46,572 bases of DNA, taken from the NCBI GenBank assembly GCA_905618885.1, contig CAJQTC010000013.1, forward strand, positions 1 to 46,572, in the 5' to 3' direction. This DNA comes from an uncultured Pelagibacteraceae bacterium (GTDB taxonomy: Bacteria; Pseudomonadota; Alphaproteobacteria; Pelagibacterales; Pelagibacteraceae). Positions 15,915 through 24,478 of the stretch are shown one piece after another. The position numbers were made by a program, and so were the translations under genes. Under the pieces are notes generated by a model, which was given only the letters and a program-made list of their open reading frames with translations, searched no databases and was not told the DNA's origin. Position 1 is the first letter of the stretch, and each line of letters starts with the position of its first letter.

Positions 15915-17338
15915 ACACTTGTTCTTGGTATCTGTCTTGCAATAATATCTTTTTGATCGTCGTAAGTTTCGATTCTGTTATATTTATCAAACACATTAAT
16001 TATTTGGGGAGTAAAATGAATTCCAATATCAGTAATTTGAATTTTTTCATTGCTGCAAACAACTAATCCGTCATTTTCAAGCTTTTTTAGTAAAGCAAAC
16101 TCTATTTCAAAGTATTTTTTAAAATTAATCTGAAATTTTTTTTCAATATTAGCAATATTTAAATAATAGTATGTTTTTAAAAACTGTAAAATATTTCTTC
16201 TTATTTTGTCATCTGAGTTAAGTTTAGTGCCTCTAAAAGTGGGTAAATGTCCTTGCCTAATACACTCTCTGTATTTATTTTGTTCGTAATAATTTTGAAA
16301 ATAATAATCATCACCTAAACATCCTCCACCCGAAGTTCCTAAAGCAATAAAATTTGTCACATCTCCTGTTTGGGTGCCCAACGAATTGTATAGTGCTTTT
16401 TCATTACTCATCGCCTTGATAAGAGGATCGTCAGGTAAAGCATATGATTCAAATCCAGCTTTTTTATAACCTCCATCATTCATTAGTTTTTCCTTAACAA
16501 CCCCGTACATCTCTTGCCGGTCGTAAAAATCCGGAAGAGGACCATCTTTCAACATATTAATCATATATTTTCTCTTAAACGGATCATAGTGCAGAAGCAT
16601 GGGTTGAATTTGAGTAGGTTTTATTTTGATTACTTTATCTAAAGTTTTACTCATGCTTGTGGAAGTCTGGCCCGGAAGACCGATCAATAAATCAAAATTA
16701 ATTACTTTAAATTTATCTCTTACTTTAGTGGTAAGTAAGCTATCAAATAATTTTTCATCCTGTATTCTGTTTATTCTCTTTTGAACTTCCAAATCAAAAT
16801 CTTGAACTCCAAATGAAAGACGATTTACACCGCACTCATGATAAAATAACAATTTTGACTCATCTACTCTTCTTGGGTCGATCTCAACAGTAAAATCAAT
16901 AACATTATCAAAATTATAACAAGTTTTTAATTTATCTATAAGTGCCTTAAATTCTTTTTCTTTATAAAAGGTTGGCGAACCTCCACCAAAATATATTTCT
17001 TTTACATTTAAAGTTATATTATTTTCTTTCAAAAAAGAAAAAAGCATATCTATTTCTTTAAATAAATAATTATATAAATAATCTTCTGCTTTTTTGTACT
17101 CAGAAGTTATTTCTTTGCTGCAGAAACAAAAATAACAAAGTTGTTCACAAAAAGGTGTGTGTACATATAACATTATTGGTTCTGACGTATTTCTCGGCAG
17201 CCAATCTAATAAGCTTTTTTTATAATCATCTGATTTAAAATTATAGTTCCAATTATCTTTAGTGGGATATTCAGAGTAATTAAAGAATATATCCCTATGA
17301 TATTTTTTTAGTAAATTTGCATCAAGCTTACTCATCAA
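15911..17338 (-). CDS. HemN-like radical SAM protein
   Basis: A 475-residue protein close in layout to oxygen-independent coproporphyrinogen III oxidase. YVHTPFCEQLCYFCFC contains Cys64, Cys68 and Cys71 of the cluster plus the extra Cys73 typical of HemN. EIYFGGGSPTF, EIDPRRVDESKL and GVNRLSFGVQDFD are family motifs, and a C-terminal HemN-type domain follows. True HemN makes protoporphyrinogen in haem synthesis, but HemN-like proteins also include haem chaperones and other radical SAM enzymes. Its setting, translationally coupled (11-nt overlap) to a glycosyltransferase within a sugar island, is odd for a haem gene, so I do not give a symbol. Confidence 0.8.
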   Translation of the reverse strand: MMSKLDANLLKKYHRDIFFNYSEYPTKDNWNYNFKSDDYKKSLLDWLPRNTSEPIMLYVHTPFCEQLCYFCFCSKEITSEYKKAEDYLYNYLFKEIDMLFSFLKENNITLNVKEIYFGGGSPTFYKEKEFKALIDKLKTCYNFDNVIDFTVEIDPRRVDESKLLFYHECGVNRLSFGVQDFDLEVQKRINRIQDEKLFDSLLTTKVRDKFKVINFDLLIGLPGQTSTSMSKTLDKVIKIKPTQIQPMLLHYDPFKRKYMINMLKDGPLPDFYDRQEMYGVVKEKLMNDGGYKKAGFESYALPDDPLIKAMSNEKALYNSLGTQTGDVTNFIALGTSGGGCLGDDYYFQNYYEQNKYRECIRQGHLPTFRGTKLNSDDKIRRNILQFLKTYYYLNIANIEKKFQINFKKYFEIEFALLKKLENDGLVVCSNEKIQITDIGIHFTPQIINVFDKYNRIETYDDQKDIIARQIPRTSV

Positions 17339-18266
17339 AACCTATTTTACTTTCTACGATGTATTTTGGTCTATTAGTTGTTTGTTTATAAATTAGCCCA
17401 ATGTATACAGAAATAATACTTAAAATAAAAGCTTGAATTCCAACAAGAAAAAATACGCCAAAAAGAAGTAAGTTTGAAAAGCTTAAAAAATCTTGATTTT
17501 GGATAATTTGATAAATCATAATTGGTATTAATAATATAATTATTGCTATACCCACAAAACCAACAATAAAAGAAAATCTTATTAAAGTATCAGAAAAAGG
17601 CAGCAAGGCACCCTCAAGAAAGTTAAATATTACAGATTTAAAACCAAATTTACTTTCACCATGTTCTCTTGGTTGACGCTGATATAAAACTTTTTCTCTT
17701 TTGAAACCAACAAAATCTACTAAAAATCTAAAGTTACTTGTTTCATTTAACTCAATTATTTCTTTAATTACTCTTTTTGAAATAAGACGAAAATCTCCAG
17801 CGTTTTCTTCTAAATTTATATAATTAAATTTTTTTAATATCTTATAACCAAAAAATGTTAAAATATTATTTATAAAAGAATTTTTAAATTTTTCTCTTTG
17901 AGAATAAACAACATCACAATTTTGTTCTCTCCATTTTCTTATCATTTTAGCTATAATTTCCGGAGGATCTTGTAAATCAATATCCATATGAATAGCCGCG
18001 TCACCTTCACAATATTTTAAACCAGCAAGGACGCAAGGCATATGACCAAACCTTCTTGACATATTGATAACTTTAATTTTTTTATTATTTATAGATTTAT
18101 TTGATAATAATTTTAGTGAATCGTCAGTAGAGGAGTCATTAATAAAAATTAATTCATAATCTAGATCTTGAATACCTGACAATGCATTGGAAACATGTTC
18201 AACCGCATCGTTAATACAGTTTTCTTCATTAAAAAAAGAAAAAATTATTGATATTTTTTGTGTCAT
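17328..18266 (-). CDS. Family 2 glycosyltransferase, GtrB/ArnC/DPM-like
   Basis: A 312-residue membrane-anchored glycosyltransferase. The GT-A domain (1-210) shows SIIFSFFNEE, the nucleotide-sugar and metal site DIDLQDPPE (Asp95, Asp97, Asp100), GDFRLIS, and REHGESKFG. Two C-terminal helices (about 225-253 and 263-290) follow. This architecture belongs to polyisoprenyl-phosphate glycosyltransferases that charge undecaprenyl phosphate with one sugar for later transfer on the periplasmic side. It is the first gene of the minus-strand pair with the HemN-like protein. The large membrane protein at 22582 could be the periplasmic transferase using its product, an inference. Confidence 0.87.
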   Translation of the reverse strand: MTQKISIIFSFFNEENCINDAVEHVSNALSGIQDLDYELIFINDSSTDDSLKLLSNKSINNKKIKVINMSRRFGHMPCVLAGLKYCEGDAAIHMDIDLQDPPEIIAKMIRKWREQNCDVVYSQREKFKNSFINNILTFFGYKILKKFNYINLEENAGDFRLISKRVIKEIIELNETSNFRFLVDFVGFKREKVLYQRQPREHGESKFGFKSVIFNFLEGALLPFSDTLIRFSFIVGFVGIAIIILLIPIMIYQIIQNQDFLSFSNLLLFGVFFLVGIQAFILSIISVYIGLIYKQTTNRPKYIVESKIGFDE

Positions 18267-18440
18267 ATAAATTTTATATAAAATAATTATTAATTATTAT
18301 CAAATGATTAATAGAATCCATCATAATTTTTAACTAAAAAATATAAAAACACCTATATCACGTCGTTTGTCTAAAAAATATGAATTCTTTATAACTAATA
18401 AAGGTAGATTGATACCTGAAAAGTTCTTTTAGTGCTTCAA

Positions 18441-18953
18441 TCATATTTTTTTATATAAATAGAATAGAACAGTCGACAACACACCACTTGTTTCAAACTT
18501 ATTTTTATTCAAGTTTTGAATTATTTGTTTTTTATTCATCCATTTTCTTTCTATTTTTTCTATTTTATTTTTTGTCTCTTTTTTTTTAATATTGCTCGCA
18601 AAAAATATATAATCTTTGCCACAATTGTATGTGCCGTGGCGTGAATAAGTGAATAATAATTTCCAATTTTTAGCTATGAAACCTGTTTCTTCTAAAAGTT
18701 CTCTTTTAATAGCCTGGATAGGTTTTTCTTTTTTTTCTATATTGCCTCCAGGGAAACCTAGGGACATTTTTTTTAAACCTCTTCTATATTCATTTAAGAA
18801 TAAAACTCTCTTTTCTTTATCTTGGAGTACTACCATACTTGAGTTTTGCAGATAAATTTGATGAAAGTTTTTTTTGCTTTCATATTTATTTATGTAGTTT
18901 TCCCTAATAATTTTAACAAACGGTTTAAATTGATAAACAATTTTTTTTGGCAA
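18441..18953 (-). CDS. NUDIX hydrolase
   Basis: A 170-residue protein with a complete Nudix box at 70-92: Gly70, Glu76, Arg84-Glu85, Glu88-Glu89 and Gly91. The preceding NEYRRGLKKMSLGFPGG is typical of ADP-ribose or nucleotide-sugar pyrophosphatases. In this island it might remove damaged or excess nucleotide sugars; the substrate is not determined. It is transcribed divergently from the dioxygenase-like gene with 63 nt between the starts. The 174 nt between it and the glycosyltransferase contain nothing I recognise. Confidence 0.88.
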   Translation of the reverse strand: MPKKIVYQFKPFVKIIRENYINKYESKKNFHQIYLQNSSMVVLQDKEKRVLFLNEYRRGLKKMSLGFPGGNIEKKEKPIQAIKRELLEETGFIAKNWKLLFTYSRHGTYNCGKDYIFFASNIKKKETKNKIEKIERKWMNKKQIIQNLNKNKFETSGVLSTVLFYLYKKI

Positions 18954-19016
18954 GACAAAATCCTTGTTTTAAGTTTTAAATTTAATTAATTATAAAATTA
19001 CTATATACAATGTCAT

Positions 19017-19916
19017 ATGAGTATTAAATATAGAATAAGTAGAATAGATAAAATTAGTAAAAATTGGAAACTGAACAAGGTTCATCCGCTAATTGCAGCT
19101 TATAAAATTGAAAAAAATTTATTTAATGATTTTAAATTTAACTTAAAACTTTACATCTCAAAAGCAATGTCGATAAAGTTTGATGATAATGATAAAAAAT
19201 TTATTAGTAATGTTGATAAAGCTAGAAAAAATAGAAGAAACATAACACCTAATGGAGCCGTAGTACCCAAAAGAGAGTATCACCTAGAATACAACCTAGT
19301 TTTAAGAAGTTGGTGTGAGTTAATAAAAAAAATAACTAAAAAAGATGAAAAATTATTAAAACTTTTTAGGATAACTCCCAATATTAGAATAAAGTTCGGT
19401 AAAGAGCTAAGTGAAAATGAAAATAGAGAATTATCTACCTCTGTTCCACATTCCGATGCTTGGGTAGAAGGACCCTGGGGAATGAATTGTTTTATACCAT
19501 TTATTGGAGATGTAAAAAAAAATAATTTACTTTTTTATGAACCCAAATCTAAATTTGAAGAAAAGTTTTTAAGTGATTCACCATCTTATAAAAAAATGCA
19601 ATGGGTGATGAAATATTATAAGCCTATTAAGAATCTAGTTCCTAAAATTGGACACGTTCATTTTTCAGATTATGCTGCGATTCACAATACCTATAGAAAA
19701 AATAATTGCGGGACTAGAATTTCAATTGATACAACTATATTTGTTGGAAATCACTTACCACATAAAGATAGAATTAAAGAATATTCAAAAATAATACCCT
19801 CTATCGGTCTGGATCAATTTATCGATTCTGGACAATATGAAAGAAATAAACCAGCAGAAAAAATGAGCACATATTCTCACTACACATCTAAGGTTTTGAA
19901 AATTATAAAATTTTAA
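19017..19916 (+). CDS. Putative Fe(II)/2-oxoglutarate-type oxygenase, StrG-like
   Basis: A 299-residue protein without close family recognition. The central part suggests a double-stranded beta-helix oxygenase: VPHSDAWVEGPWGMN gives His145-x-Asp147, and after a spacer HVHFSDYAAIHNTYRKN gives His223, followed by Arg234 in GTRISIDTT. A H-x-D...H...R layout is the Fe(II)/2-oxoglutarate site. I have seen similar proteins labelled StrG-like in sugar clusters, whose reaction is not established. It starts a plus-strand operon with the RmlC-like and SDR genes (1 nt and 0 nt spacing), so a sugar-modifying hydroxylase is a reasonable guess. Confidence 0.6.
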   Translation: MSIKYRISRIDKISKNWKLNKVHPLIAAYKIEKNLFNDFKFNLKLYISKAMSIKFDDNDKKFISNVDKARKNRRNITPNGAVVPKREYHLEYNLVLRSWCELIKKITKKDEKLLKLFRITPNIRIKFGKELSENENRELSTSVPHSDAWVEGPWGMNCFIPFIGDVKKNNLLFYEPKSKFEEKFLSDSPSYKKMQWVMKYYKPIKNLVPKIGHVHFSDYAAIHNTYRKNNCGTRISIDTTIFVGNHLPHKDRIKEYSKIIPSIGLDQFIDSGQYERNKPAEKMSTYSHYTSKVLKIIKF

Positions 19917-19917
19917 A

Positions 19918-20409
19918 ATGATTTCAGGTTTAAAGATAATAAAAAATTCATCGTTTAAAGATAAAAGAGGTTTTTATTGGACAACATGGAAAAAAGGAAT
20001 GTTTAACAAAATTAAATTTAATCATGACAAATTCTCAACATCAAAAAAAAATACAATTAGAGGATTGCATTGTGACTTTAAATCATGGAAATTAATCACA
20101 TGTGTTTTTGGTAAAATATTATTAGTTGTGGTTGATATGCGAAAAAATTCAAATAATTATTTAAAAACACAAAAAATAATATTATCACATGAAAAACCTA
20201 AGCTAGTTTTAATACCTCCTTATTATGCAAATGCACATTTGTGTTTATCGCAAACCTGTGTTTTTCATTATAAATGGTCTTACAAAGGAAAATATATAGA
20301 TGCAAAAAAACAAAAAAGCTATAAATGGGATGATCCTAAATTTAATATTAAATGGCCAATAAAAAAACCAATACTTAGCAAAAGAGATAAAAATTCTAAA
20401 TATATTTAA
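19918..20409 (+). CDS. RmlC-like nucleotide-sugar 3,5-epimerase
   Basis: A 163-residue cupin of the dTDP-4-dehydrorhamnose 3,5-epimerase family. NTIRGLHCDFKSW contains the catalytic His51 motif RGLH, preceded by DKRGFYWTTWKK and followed by KILLVVVDMR and PPYYANAHLCLS, in family order. RmlC-like enzymes epimerise 4-keto sugars at C3 and/or C5; in Campylobacter related enzymes act on GDP-6-deoxy-4-keto-heptose. The usual catalytic Tyr region is altered (VFHYKWSY), so single-position epimerisation or a different substrate is possible. It sits directly between the oxygenase-like gene and an SDR. Confidence 0.78.
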   Translation: MISGLKIIKNSSFKDKRGFYWTTWKKGMFNKIKFNHDKFSTSKKNTIRGLHCDFKSWKLITCVFGKILLVVVDMRKNSNNYLKTQKIILSHEKPKLVLIPPYYANAHLCLSQTCVFHYKWSYKGKYIDAKKQKSYKWDDPKFNIKWPIKKPILSKRDKNSKYI

Positions 20410-21345
20410 ATGAAAAAAATTCTTATTACAGGAGGTGGAGGATATATTGGATCGATGTTAAGCACAGAACTCATTAATCAAGGCTATAAAGTTACAGTTA
20501 TTGATATATTAAAATATGATAAAGGATCTTTGGATCATCTTTATTTTAATAAAAATTTCATTTTTATAAATAATGACGTTGGAAACACATCTCTCCTCAA
20601 AAAACAGATTAAAGAACATGACTTTATAATTCCATTAGCTGCTTTAGTTGGTGCACCATTATGTGAAAAGAATAAAAAAGATGCTGTAGCTATTAATTTT
20701 GGATCAATTAAAACTATATTAAATAATTTAAATAATAAAAATAAGTTGATTTATCTGACTACGAATTCTGGATACGGTATTGGAAAAAAAAATAAATACT
20801 GTGATGAAAACAGTCCATTAAAACCGATATCATTATACGGCCAAACAAAATGTGACGCAGAGAATGAAGTACAAAAATTTAAAAACACGATAAGCTTTAG
20901 ATTAGCTACCGTATTTGGTGCAAGCTATAGAATGCGAAGCGATTTGCTAGTAAACAACTTTGTTCAAAGAGCTGTAGAAAAAAACTACATTGAAATTTTT
21001 GAACCTAAATTTAGAAGAAATTTTATCCATATTAAAGATGTTGTTAAAGCAATAATATTTTCAATAGAAAACTTTAATAAACTTAAATCAAATGTTTATA
21101 ATCTTGGTCTTTCCAGCGCTAATATTACTAAAATTGACCTAGCTAAAAAAATAAAAAAACAGCTTAAAACTTTAAAAATTAAAGTTATAAAAAATAGATC
21201 AGACCCTGATAAACGTGACTATTTTGTTAGCAATGTTAAAATAGAAAAAAAAGGTTTCAAAGCCACAATTTCTATAGAAGAGGGAATTAGAGAATTAATC
21301 GAAGTTTTTAAAAATAATAGTAATAAAATTACTAACAATTATTAA
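20410..21345 (+). CDS. NAD-dependent epimerase/dehydratase (extended SDR)
   Basis: A 311-residue extended SDR: cofactor loop TGGGGYIGS at 7-15, Asp31 after the second strand (NAD preference), Thr117-Thr118 and the catalytic pair Tyr143-x3-Lys147 in SLYGQTKCDAE. RRNFIHIKDVVKAI is a conserved part of the nucleotide-sugar domain. It is probably a nucleotide-sugar 4-epimerase, 4-reductase or 4,6-dehydratase. It starts immediately after the RmlC-like stop, so together they could act as epimerase plus 4-ketoreductase on a deoxyheptose. Its end overlaps the convergent nucleotidyltransferase-GmhB gene by 14 nt. Confidence 0.87.
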   Translation: MKKILITGGGGYIGSMLSTELINQGYKVTVIDILKYDKGSLDHLYFNKNFIFINNDVGNTSLLKKQIKEHDFIIPLAALVGAPLCEKNKKDAVAINFGSIKTILNNLNNKNKLIYLTTNSGYGIGKKNKYCDENSPLKPISLYGQTKCDAENEVQKFKNTISFRLATVFGASYRMRSDLLVNNFVQRAVEKNYIEIFEPKFRRNFIHIKDVVKAIIFSIENFNKLKSNVYNLGLSSANITKIDLAKKIKKQLKTLKIKVIKNRSDPDKRDYFVSNVKIEKKGFKATISIEEGIRELIEVFKNNSNKITNNY

Positions 21346-22528
21346 TCAAAGATTTTATTTGTTCATAGAAATTTGGAGCAGGGTAAAAAAATTTAATTCT
21401 ACTTGATCTTGCAGCCATCATATCAGTAACTTTATCTCCTATCATAAAACTTTTTTTAGAATTTAAATCCCAATTAAATTTAATATTTTGAATCATTTTA
21501 TTTCCGGGCTTTCTCATCAGAGAATTTCTTTTATATATTTTTATAGTAGCTTTTGGGTGAAATGGTGAATACTGCACATCATCAAAAAAAATATTAAGCT
21601 TTTGAAGTTTTGTTTTAATTTGTCGGTGAAATTTAATAAAATCATTTTCTGTATACATCCCTTTAGCTATGCCAGCCTGATTAGTGACTATAAAGATATA
21701 GTAGTTTTTTTTTATTAAAAATTTTAATCCTTTTAAAACACCTTTCTTAAACTTGAAATCTTTTAATTTATGAACATGACCTTTGTCATAATTAATTACC
21801 CCATCTCTATCTAGAAAAGCAGCAGGTCTTTTATATTGATTTCTGAGTTTAGCTTCTCCTTCCTTTAAATAATGTTTTGAACCTATGTCTATAAAAAAAT
21901 TCTTAAACGTTTGTCCATTAATTTTTTTATTATTAATTAATTTAGGCAACAATTCATTTTCTAGCGAAGTATTATTTTTTATATAATTAAATATTTCTTT
22001 TTTAAAATAATAAATACCACCATTCATCATAGAGCTATTTTTTTTAATAAAGAGGATTTTTTTTTTTGAAATTAAATTATTTAATTTTTTGCTTTTTTGA
22101 CTTTTATTTTTTGTCAATGCAACAATTCCTATTTTATTTTTTTCTAAGTTAGCAGTGAGTAAATTTAAATTAATATCAAAAATTGTGTCTCCATTCATTA
22201 ACACAAAATCTTCAACATTTAACTTTTTTAAATTTCTTAATGCGCCAGCAGTACCTAATAATTTTTTTTCTCTCAAACATATAATTTTATTAAAGTTTAT
22301 AATTTTATTATGATATTTTTTAAAAAAAAATTTATGCCGATAACCACATAAAATTATTATTCTTCTAAAATTATATTTACTTGTATTATTAAGAATGTAT
22401 TGAATGAAATGTTTTGAATTAAATTTTATCATTGGCTTAGGATATTTTCCAAGAAAATTTTTAATTCTCGTTCCTTTCCCACCTGCTAAAATTACTAAAT
22501 CAATCTTATCAAAATTTTTATTTATCAT
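21332..22528 (-). CDS. Fusion of sugar-1-phosphate nucleotidyltransferase (HddC-like) and heptose-bisphosphate phosphatase (GmhB-like)
   Basis: A 398-residue two-domain protein. Residues 8-230 are a nucleotidyltransferase with LAGGKGTR at 14-21, GTAGAL and MNGDTIFD. Residues 235-385 are a HAD-family GmhB domain: FLDRDGVIN with Asp240 and Asp242, VTNQAGI, and GDKVTD with Asp365 and Asp369. The pair would carry out the last two steps to GDP-D-glycero-D-manno-heptose in one protein. The Cys/His zinc loop known from E. coli GmhB is not present: SPFHPKATIKIYKRNSLMRKP has one His and no Cys. I prefer the ATG at 22528 to a TTG two codons upstream. Confidence 0.85.
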   Translation of the reverse strand: MINKNFDKIDLVILAGGKGTRIKNFLGKYPKPMIKFNSKHFIQYILNNTSKYNFRRIIILCGYRHKFFFKKYHNKIINFNKIICLREKKLLGTAGALRNLKKLNVEDFVLMNGDTIFDINLNLLTANLEKNKIGIVALTKNKSQKSKKLNNLISKKKILFIKKNSSMMNGGIYYFKKEIFNYIKNNTSLENELLPKLINNKKINGQTFKNFFIDIGSKHYLKEGEAKLRNQYKRPAAFLDRDGVINYDKGHVHKLKDFKFKKGVLKGLKFLIKKNYYIFIVTNQAGIAKGMYTENDFIKFHRQIKTKLQKLNIFFDDVQYSPFHPKATIKIYKRNSLMRKPGNKMIQNIKFNWDLNSKKSFMIGDKVTDMMAARSSRIKFFYPAPNFYEQIKSLINNC

Positions 22529-22581
22529 TAGCAATTTATTATTTAGTATTTTATATTAATCATAATTGAATTTAATTTAAA

Positions 22582-24444
22582 ATGAAAAAATGTTTTCCTC
22601 TAGTTTCGTCTTTGGTTTTTTTGATATTAATAGTTTTTATATGGGACTATATTAAATTACCCTATAATAATGAAAACGTCATAAATGGTGAGTATTATTT
22701 AAAGAAATTTAATCCTTTAAATGAAACTCTAAGATTTCTATTGTTTATCTTATTGCCTAGTCTAGTTTATTTTATAAGCTATCTTTTAATTAATAAAGAA
22801 ACATATAATTTAAATTTAAACAGTCCAAATTATTTCCTTCAAAAAAAACATAACAATTTCTACAATTCATTAAATTTTTACTTTTTTTTATTTATATTAT
22901 TAATTTTACTAGAGTTTCTTTCAGTAAATTTTAGTGTTTTTGTTTATGAAACTGACGTTTTTCATGAAGGCAGCTACTTAGTTCCGCCTTTAAACTATTT
23001 AAAAAATAATGAATTATTTAGGGGAACATTTCATGATTACGGATTAATTGCTAATAATTTCGGTTTAATTTCTAAATATTTTTTAGGTTTTTACTCCATA
23101 GGAAGTATTAAATTTTTTAAATTACTATTATTTTTTTTAATAAAATTATTCTTGGTATTTATTTCAAAAAAAATAGCCTCAAATTTAAACTTAGAAGATA
23201 CTATTAAAAAAATTTTTTTTATTGTTTTAACATTTTTTGCAATTGGCCTTTCAAATTATTATGATTTTCAAAGTAATTTTTCATTCAGACATGCGTTCTA
23301 TGTATTTTTTGTTTTTATGCTAGGATCAACATTATGTAGTACTAAAAATTTAAATTTAAAATTTTTTTTTGTTGGGATATTTTCTTTAATCTCAATGCTC
23401 TGGTGGTACGATATTGGAGCTTACGCAAACATTCTAATAGCCTTTTCTATTATTTATTTATTAATTCACAGGAAAATACAAAATACTTTATTTATAGTTG
23501 CTGGAATTTTTCTATCGTGGATAATTTTTTTTTTAATACTACCATCTGAAGAAATAAAGGAATTCCTATTTCAGATTAATCTAATTTATTCTAGCGTTTG
23601 GGAATATATGTTAGGGATAGAATACCGAAAACCTTTTAGTGCAGGTAGCGGTAGGTGGACCAAAGCATTACTAATAATTTATACAACCAGTATAATACTC
23701 GTAAATTTAAATTTTAGTAAAAAATTCTATGTTAGTCATAAAACTAAAATTTTTGTAAACTTGCTATTTATTAGCGGGGTATTAATTTTTAAATCAGCAC
23801 TTATGAGGTCAGATAGTTTTCACATTAAATATTCATCAGGACTATATACGTATGTTTTTGTTTTAATTTTAATGTTATTTTTATTTCAAAGATTGGACGC
23901 ATATAAAAAAATACAATATCTGACAAAAAATATTAGTAAGGAAACTTTATCTAAATCTATTTTTTTATTTTACATAGGTTTAGCGTGCTTATTTTTTTCA
24001 GGTACGTTCAATAAAAGTGACAATACTGAAGTATGGAAAAAATTACAAAATATAAAAAATTCAAAAACAAATATTAAATATCTCATCGAAGCACAAGACG
24101 ATTTATTTTTAAATAAAAATACCAAGTCAATTTTAAAATATTATAAAAAAATTAGCAAAGATGATAATTGCATTCAAATATTCACAGATGACGTTGCCTT
24201 TCCTTATTTTTTAAGAAAGCCAACCTGCACACAATTCTATGTCCCGGCTCAAGTTATAATTGGTCATACAGAAAAAAAATTTATAAACCAACTTGAATTA
24301 GCATCACCTAATATTATACTTTATAAGTCGCCCCATAATATTTTAACAAATTACTCTAACATGCCAAAAACAATAAAATATATTAAAAAGAAATATTCTT
24401 TCTTTGAAAATTATAATAATTATATTTTTTATAAAAAAAATTAG
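22582..24444 (+). CDS. Large multi-span membrane protein, possible GT-C-type glycosyltransferase
   Basis: A 620-residue protein with about eleven to thirteen membrane helices in the first 475 residues and a soluble C-terminal part (480-620). The loop after the third helix contains ETDVFHEGSY with Asp125, His128 and Glu129, and a later loop reads ALMRSDSFHIKYSSG. Acidic residues in the first large external loop are typical of GT-C glycosyltransferases that use polyprenyl-phosphate sugars, but I cannot assign a family. Position at the end of the sugar island and the presence of a GtrB-like enzyme support such a role. Polymerase or ligase activity is the alternative. Confidence 0.5.
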   Translation: MKKCFPLVSSLVFLILIVFIWDYIKLPYNNENVINGEYYLKKFNPLNETLRFLLFILLPSLVYFISYLLINKETYNLNLNSPNYFLQKKHNNFYNSLNFYFFLFILLILLEFLSVNFSVFVYETDVFHEGSYLVPPLNYLKNNELFRGTFHDYGLIANNFGLISKYFLGFYSIGSIKFFKLLLFFLIKLFLVFISKKIASNLNLEDTIKKIFFIVLTFFAIGLSNYYDFQSNFSFRHAFYVFFVFMLGSTLCSTKNLNLKFFFVGIFSLISMLWWYDIGAYANILIAFSIIYLLIHRKIQNTLFIVAGIFLSWIIFFLILPSEEIKEFLFQINLIYSSVWEYMLGIEYRKPFSAGSGRWTKALLIIYTTSIILVNLNFSKKFYVSHKTKIFVNLLFISGVLIFKSALMRSDSFHIKYSSGLYTYVFVLILMLFLFQRLDAYKKIQYLTKNISKETLSKSIFLFYIGLACLFFSGTFNKSDNTEVWKKLQNIKNSKTNIKYLIEAQDDLFLNKNTKSILKYYKKISKDDNCIQIFTDDVAFPYFLRKPTCTQFYVPAQVIIGHTEKKFINQLELASPNIILYKSPHNILTNYSNMPKTIKYIKKKYSFFENYNNYIFYKKN

Positions 24445-24478
24445 TTCATCACTGTAATTTTTAATAATAAATTCTAAA

